64,000 nt of DNA, taken from positions 839,058 through 903,057 of the forward strand of contig CAJNDS010000768.1 in the NCBI GenBank assembly GCA_905221605.1. The letters are read 5' to 3'. Positions 59,593 to 64,000 of this stretch are shown piece after piece. Position 1 is the first letter of the stretch; every line of letters begins with the position of its first letter. The notes below the pieces were generated by a model that had not been told where the DNA came from, did not search any database, and saw only the letters and a list, made by a program, of their open reading frames with translations. This DNA is from Symbiodinium natans (taxonomy: Eukaryota > Sar > Dinophyceae > Suessiales > Symbiodiniaceae). The position numbers and the translations under genes are program-made.

Positions 59593-62500
59593 AATTGCTG
59601 AATGTGAAGCTTCTCCCAGAGCGGGGGAAAGTCAATCACCGCCTGACAACGCTCTTCGTCAGGCGAACTCCCGTCCCGCCCAATGTTGTGTCCCAGGAGC
59701 TTGCCTTTGGAGACACAAACTTCGGCCTTGCTGATTCCAAAGGAGAAGCCAAACAAGATTGACTTATCTAGGAAACCCTCTAAGGAAACGAGGTGGTCGA
59801 GGAGGTGCGGGCACGCTTTAGGGTGCCGGGCGCGCATATCTGCCGCGAGCTTCTCATAATAATAGTCCGTTGGAGGCTCTTCGATCATCTTCTCGATGTC
59901 CCAGCTCTCCACGATATGATAGCTCGGGCAGCGCGCCGTATCGACCGCGTCTGCTGGGCGCACAGCATCACTTGCGCCTCTTCCAGCCGTGGCCGATCCC
60001 TCACGCCAGCCAGCCCAGCGTGGCCCTTTGCGCGTCCTAAAGACCGCGAGGCGTTCGGTGACGGGAACTTCATCGCTACACGCAACGCTTTCCGCCACAC
60101 GCAAATCCCTCGTGTCCCAGAGACGCCACGCCTCACCTACGCGCTGAAGCAAGCACGTTTCGTAAGGCGCCTTCTCGACCGCCAGAGTCCCGAGGTCCTT
60201 CTGCGCAGGGCGCCTACCCCACACAGACGCGTAACCACCCGGCGCCTCCCACCAGCTGTCGACGCTTGGAAGGTGGTCCAAGCAAGTAAGCACTCCAGGC
60301 TCCTCAACAGGGCGCCCAACCGGGCCGCTCCCGCCCCACACCGAAGCGAGAACAGTCACCGCAGCAAGGACCGATAGCACACCGATCCTGGCGCCGGTAC
60401 GCAGCCGCACAAAGGACCGCGCACACGAGGAACAACCTTGGAAGCTTCTTGCCGCGGCCCTGGACGCGGACCCGCAGGCAAAGCACGGGTCGTGGTCAAC
60501 CGAGGCAACGGCGACCCCACAATCCGCACATGCCTGCGGAGACGGCTCCGACTCGAAAACCGTCTCAACCGCGCCACAACCACAGGCCGCAGTGCTTACG
60601 AGGCCGGAACGCACTTCCGCAACAACCTCGCCCGGCTGGAGAGAGTGATCGCACTCTTGGGCTGCGAGCAACACAAACCCCTTTCCCTCTCCTGTGGGCC
60701 AAAGGCCTGGTACGGCCTCGACCCCGCATTCCACCGGAAGCACTACCTCGGACAGGGATCCTTCTGCGGAGACTCCTTGCTCCCGCACGACAGGCACCAG
60801 CACCCCGTCGCCTGGCGAGAGCTCGAGAGGCTCTTCCCCGTCGTAGCGGAGGAGCTCCCGGCTTCCGCCCCCAGGCTCGGTGCATGACGCGTCGTCCAGG
60901 CTCGACAACCGCGCTTCGAAGGAGTAGGCCCTGTCCTTCCGGGTCTTGCTGTGATCCTCGCACCTGGGCATCCTGATTCCCAGCGTGTCGAGGACGTGAA
61001 AGTCGGGACCCGGCCTGAAGCCCAGGCCCATCCTTCCGGCGCAGTCCAACGCTCTGCCGCCGAGGATCAGTCCGTGCCAATCAGACGTCCCCCTGGCTGC
61101 GATTTTGCATCGCACGAAAATTTCAGTGTTGGGGCGACAGTCGTCCGCCGTCCTGCCTTCCAGCAGCGTGACGCGCAAGACTGCTGCCCCCTTCAGAGGA
61201 ACGGGGGCTCCCGAAGCGATGCCATGCACATATTCGGGGTGGACCCACTTCTCGAGTCTCACGACCGGGAAGCCGGGATCTTCGGTACCGATCCCCAGCT
61301 CTGCAGCCCGGTTCATCATGCCCACCACGAGTTCCTCTGTCACGTGGTTTGCGCCAGCGCATCCGTCGAGCATGCACTCGACCTTACGGTCGAGCACCTG
61401 GACTACCGTTCTGTACTGGTAGCCTCCTGGCTCGTTGTCTGCCAGGCTCCACCAGTCCTTCGGCAGATCGTCCAGGGTGGCGAACTTGTCCCGCCCGCCC
61501 TTGCTCAACGGAAGCGCGTGCTGCTGCACCGCGGCGCGTCCTGCGGCTCCTGAGACGCCTGCCTGGACGCCTGAGCTGCCTATCTGGACGCTGAACGCGG
61601 CGAAGGGGTTGGACATGGAAGCCCCGGAGGGCGCGGCCCAGTTGGCAGGCAAGGCCGGCGTCCCTCCTGAGGTCGTCAGGTTGTGGACCATGTCGCAGCT
61701 GGCTCCTTTCTTGCACGACCCATTCTTGGAGAAAAAGGGGCAAACAGTGCCCGGTGGCTTTGCCGCGCCTTTGGCCGCAGCCTTAGGCTTAGCGCTGGCC
61801 TTTGCCTTGCCACCTCCCTTCCCTTTGCCCTTGCCTTTCGCCGTGGCAAAGGTTTGGTCACCCTTCTTAGCCGCGAGAGCTTTTCTGCGAAGCTCCTTGT
61901 CGTGGCTGAACGGGCAGGCATCCCCTTTCGGGCAATTCCCGTGGTCGCGAAAGTGGAAGCAGATCTTCTTGTCCGCCCCTTTGCCAGCTCCCTTCGACGC
62001 AGCGGCAAGCGTCTGATCCGCGCCAGCCTTGGCCGCGGCAGCTGCTCCCTTGGCAGCAGCCTTAGCGGCGGCCTTGAGGCTCCGAATCTCCTTCTGAGCC
62101 TCGGCTAGCGCGACCGACGGGTCCGCGCTTGGAGAGCCGGTCGTGGAGTACACAGAGTGGGAAACAGCTCGGTGCGCTGCTTCCCTCTGTTCGTACTCCA
62201 AGACGACTTTATGGCTCTCCTCCCAAGTCTGCGGCCCTCTCAGCCCGCCGTCCTTGGGGTCGCCGGGCCACAATCGCTTGTCGTTACGTATCTCCTTTTG
62301 GAGATACGGGGGCATCTTGCGGAGGTACGAGAGATACAACTCTCGTGGGGTCTTCCCAAGACCCACCGCCTCAAGGTCCGCGATCGACGCCTCAAACAAA
62401 GGCTCGAATTGGTGGCCTGTGAGTTTGCCCTTAGCGAGGGAGGCATGCTCACCATCCACGCGGACTTCCCTTTCCTCCCGCGATTCCCCGAACATCAAGT

Positions 62501-63355
62501 GCTTGTTCTTGATGCGGTCGTACACTGCCTGTGGGTCGGAGAGAACCTCTCCCGACTTCCACGCTGCGCGGTAGGCGTTCGTGTACGTCTTCATGCGCGA
62601 GCCGCGGCAGCGCCCGCGTAGCGCTAGCAGCTTCTCGCGCGCACTCATACCGCGACAGTTGTTGGCGAGCGCGCAGACGTCCTCGAACTCCTCGTAGAAC
62701 AGGACAACGTCTCGCGCGTCCGACTTGTCGTCGGTCAGCGTCGGCCACGTGAGGTCAGTTTTGACCGTCGTTATGGAGCTTTTCCCGCCCCTCTGCGCTA
62801 ACGCTTCTTTCAGCGCTTCAGTTTGGGCGGCGAGTGCGGCGGCGAAATCGCCCGCCGGGTTTTGGGACCCGGTCTGCGAACCTCCGCCGTCTGAACCTCG
62901 CTCCAGGGCTTCTATCTCCATCTCCAGCGCCGCGAGCTTTGCGCGCAAAGGGGAATCGCCGTCCGTCGCGCCCAGGTCACGGGCCGCGGAAGGACCACCT
63001 GCAACCTCGGCAGTGTGCAAACCTCCACGGTCCAAACCTACCCCCAACCCACTTGCAGTCGCAGGCTGTGGGAGCCCTGGGGAACGCGGCCCCACGGCTT
63101 CAACTGGCACATCGGACGGGGAGCTCCAAACCTTCTCTTGGCTCGAGCTTTCTTTTCCCCCTAGCGCGAGGATAAGCTCCCCGATGCATTGGATTTCACG
63201 CTGAATCTCCTCTGCGTCTTCGGGGTCCTCGCCACCGCGCAAAGCCGCGACCGAGAACCTGGTCCGCAGCCGACGGACCATCTTTGTCGGATGCCAGTCC
63301 CCGCCTATCTTCGAGAACTCATCCGCAAGGAGGGTGGCTTTGGTGCTTTTAAGGC
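59526..63355 (-). CDS. Gag-Pro polyprotein ending in RT thumb
   Basis: Numbering is from the Met at 63281; the real frame extends upstream to about 63350. Residues 185-375 form a helical capsid-like region. A Lys/Ala-rich linker carries two CCCH zinc fingers, both C-x8-C-x5-C-x3-H (C441/C450/C456/H460 and C514/C523/C529/H533), likely for RNA binding. An aspartic protease follows: DGCAGANHV with D639 in place of the usual D-S/T-G-A, and ILGGRALD at 739-746. Then come a Cys-x-Cys plus two C-x2-C pairs (900-953) and a hydrophobic segment (966-983). After about 150 unassigned residues the frame enters an RT thumb/connection: HLVSLEGFLDKSI, ISKAEVCVSKGKLLGHNIG, DEERCQAVIDFPP, HIQQF. RT fingers and palm, which should precede the thumb, are absent here. 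The frame breaks at a T-run near 59605 and continues in 59278-59592. Confidence 0.75.
60452..60477. repeat. GC-rich hairpin motif copy in Gag-Pro frame
   Basis: GCGGCC-CTGGACGC-GGACC-CGC. Encodes CGSASRAAA within the zinc-ribbon linker. Confidence 0.5.
62967..62990. repeat. GC-rich hairpin motif copy in Gag
   Basis: GCGCCC-AGGTCAC-GGGC-CGC, another changed but still pairing stem (CCC/GGG). Encodes SAARDLGAT in a Gag linker, in the shared codon phase. Confidence 0.5.
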
Positions 63356-63545
63356 GTCAAGGTCACGGGAGCTCACCGTGACTCCATGCGCTTTGAGCGC
63401 GAGGACAATCCGCGAAACGCGCGTCAAGTAGTCCGCGACCGGTTCTTGGTCTGGACGGAAAATCGCGCGCAGCTCCGCCTGCAAGCCCTCTGCGGTGCCT
63501 GGCACTGAACCTGCTGTCGACGGCGGACCGACGGTCCCGCCGGGC
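63305..63545 (-). CDS. Gag middle segment (frame 2)
   Basis: Carries PGTAEGLQAELRAIFRPDQE and DYLTRVSRIVLALKAHGV, helices typical of a Gag matrix/capsid region. It continues in the third frame after LDALK near 63350, where an A-run appears one base short: the next frame gives STKATLLADEFSKIGGDW. It links the acidic N-terminus to the main Gag-Pro frame. Confidence 0.55.
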
Positions 63546-64000
63546 GGGACCCTGGTGCCGTAGCAGGGACATAGGCAGCACCGGTAGGGACCATGGCCAG
63601 CTCCCTAGCCGCGGCGCTGACGTCCACCCGCGGCGGACTGTCACCTCCAGCGCCCGAGGCCTCAGGGACTAGCTCGGAGTCCTCTTCTTCTTCCTCCTCA
63701 TCCTCGTCCTCGTCTTCGGCGTCGTGGAGGAACTTCATGACCTTTCGCCAGAGAGCCGCCTCTTGCTCTGGCGTAGTACTGATCCCATCCCGCTTGGACA
63801 ACGGACGGCTGCCAGTCTCCCTACGCCACTTAAGCCAAGCGACGTAGCTCATCCGCTCGGGATAGGGAACGTCTCCACCCTCGATCGCTTCGAGGAGGGT
63901 GACGCCCTCGGCCTGACCTGCAACCTCTGCGGACATCGCCGCGCCTTGGTTAGCAGGCCGCAGGCGTGGCACACGAAGCGCAGCGCCTTGGTTAACAGGC
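63424..64000 (-). CDS. Gag N-terminal segment (partial, frame 1)
   Basis: This frame is open to the window edge, so the true start is not visible. The first internal Met begins MSAEVAGQAEG. It has a helical segment (PYPERMSYVAWLKWRRE), an EQEAALWRKVMKFLHDAE helix and a run of about seventeen acidic residues (Asp/Glu), then a Pro/Ala linker. Coding sense is lost after about 63550, where the protein continues in the next frame. Acidic N-terminal Gag regions before a capsid-like domain are common in large gypsy-type elements. The assignment to Gag rests on position. Confidence 0.55.
   Translation of the reverse strand, partial: PVNQGAALRVPRLRPANQGAAMSAEVAGQAEGVTLLEAIEGGDVPYPERMSYVAWLKWRRETGSRPLSKRDGISTTPEQEAALWRKVMKFLHDAEDEDEDEEEEEEDSELVPEASGAGGDSPPRVDVSAAARELAMVPTGAAYVPATAPGSRPAGPSVRRRQQVQCQAPQRACRRSCARFSVQTKNRSRTT
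63941..63999. repeat. 42-base direct repeat at the window edge
   Basis: GCGCCTTGGTTAGCAGGC recurs 42 bases later as GCGCCTTGGTTAACAGGC, in frame in the Gag N-terminus (PANQGAA / PVNQGAA). It may continue as a longer tandem array beyond the window. Confidence 0.6.

Larger units (their letters stand above)
48076..64000 (-). mobile_element. Large Ty3/gypsy-related retroelement with RNA-processing cargo (partial)
   Basis: About 16 kb of GC-rich minus-strand coding sequence in consecutive overlapping frames, open at the right window edge. The first unit (64000-53450) encodes Gag, CCCH fingers, protease, RT thumb, RNase H, DD35E integrase and RT fingers/palm. The second unit (52840-48076) encodes a KptA/Tpt1-like domain with zinc fingers, then a membrane/PLD-like protein. 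Integrase with a GPY/F-like tail and the RT motifs indicate a Ty3/gypsy relationship, but the RT halves are displaced. Gag in frame b and all later pieces are joined by breaks of the same sign. No LTR was identified in the visible part. Whether the KptA/PLD unit belongs to the same mobile unit is inferred from strand, continuity, composition and the shared hairpin motif. Confidence 0.7.

Noticed and set aside
59600-59612. Programmed -1 frameshift site at the T-run
   Set aside because: The run does not give a clear X-XXY-YYZ slippery heptamer in frame, and a single-base loss explains it; kept only as an alternative.

Overview
The window reads as nuclear DNA of a dinoflagellate, most plausibly a Symbiodiniaceae-like species. 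This is inferred from several signs: plant/alga-type telomere-like TTTAGGG repeats scattered through the left three quarters, a 13-base match to the 5' end of the dinoflagellate spliced leader at 17347-17359, very low gene density, intronless genes, extreme simple-sequence tracts, and a very GC-rich retroelement polyprotein whose Gag carries tandem CCCH zinc fingers. No other marker gene fixes the species. Region 1-47 kb is mostly non-coding. It holds about forty short blocks of TTTAGGG/CCCTAAA-type repeats in both orientations, many converted into homogeneous variant arrays (TTTTAGGG, TTTCGGG, GGCTCTA, GGGGGTTTAG, ATAAACCC). It also holds at least five copies of a ~110-130 bp inverted-repeat element, other inverted-repeat elements with (TA)n loops, a (TAG)n tract, poly-C tracts, AT-rich islands and a ~1.3 kb alternating purine-pyrimidine (Z-DNA-prone) tract at 43.9-45.2 kb. 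The only confident host gene is a TMEM165/GDT1 (UPF0016) cation/proton antiporter on the minus strand at 19417-20316. A frameshifted helix-turn-helix protein lies at 7143-8230, and a few weaker ORFs are listed with low confidence. Region ~47-64 kb is completely different: GC-rich, free of telomere-like repeats and almost fully coding on the minus strand. It holds a large Ty3/gypsy-related retroelement running off the right edge of the window. In minus-strand order the pieces are: acidic Gag, Gag capsid-like region, two CCCH fingers, aspartic protease, zinc ribbon and membrane segment, RT thumb/connection, RNase H, a long unknown region, DD35E integrase with GPY/F-like tail, a methyltransferase-like linker, then RT fingers and palm with YVDD. 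So the two halves of the reverse transcriptase are separated by about 5 kb and are in the reverse of the usual order. Downstream on the same strand follows a second unit: a KptA/Tpt1-type RNA 2'-phosphotransferase fused to C2H2 and RanBP2 zinc fingers and a coiled coil, then a membrane-anchored zinc-ribbon protein with a single phospholipase-D/nuclease HKD-type motif. A GC-rich quasi-palindromic hairpin motif recurs across both units, usually in the same codon phase. Six reading-frame breaks along the element and one in the HTH gene all have the same sign (one base missing, or two added modulo 3), so the copy is either decayed, affected by assembly deletion errors, or expressed in an unusual way. 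The most interesting observations are the split/permuted RT, the KptA and PLD RNA-processing cargo, and the in-frame hairpin family.
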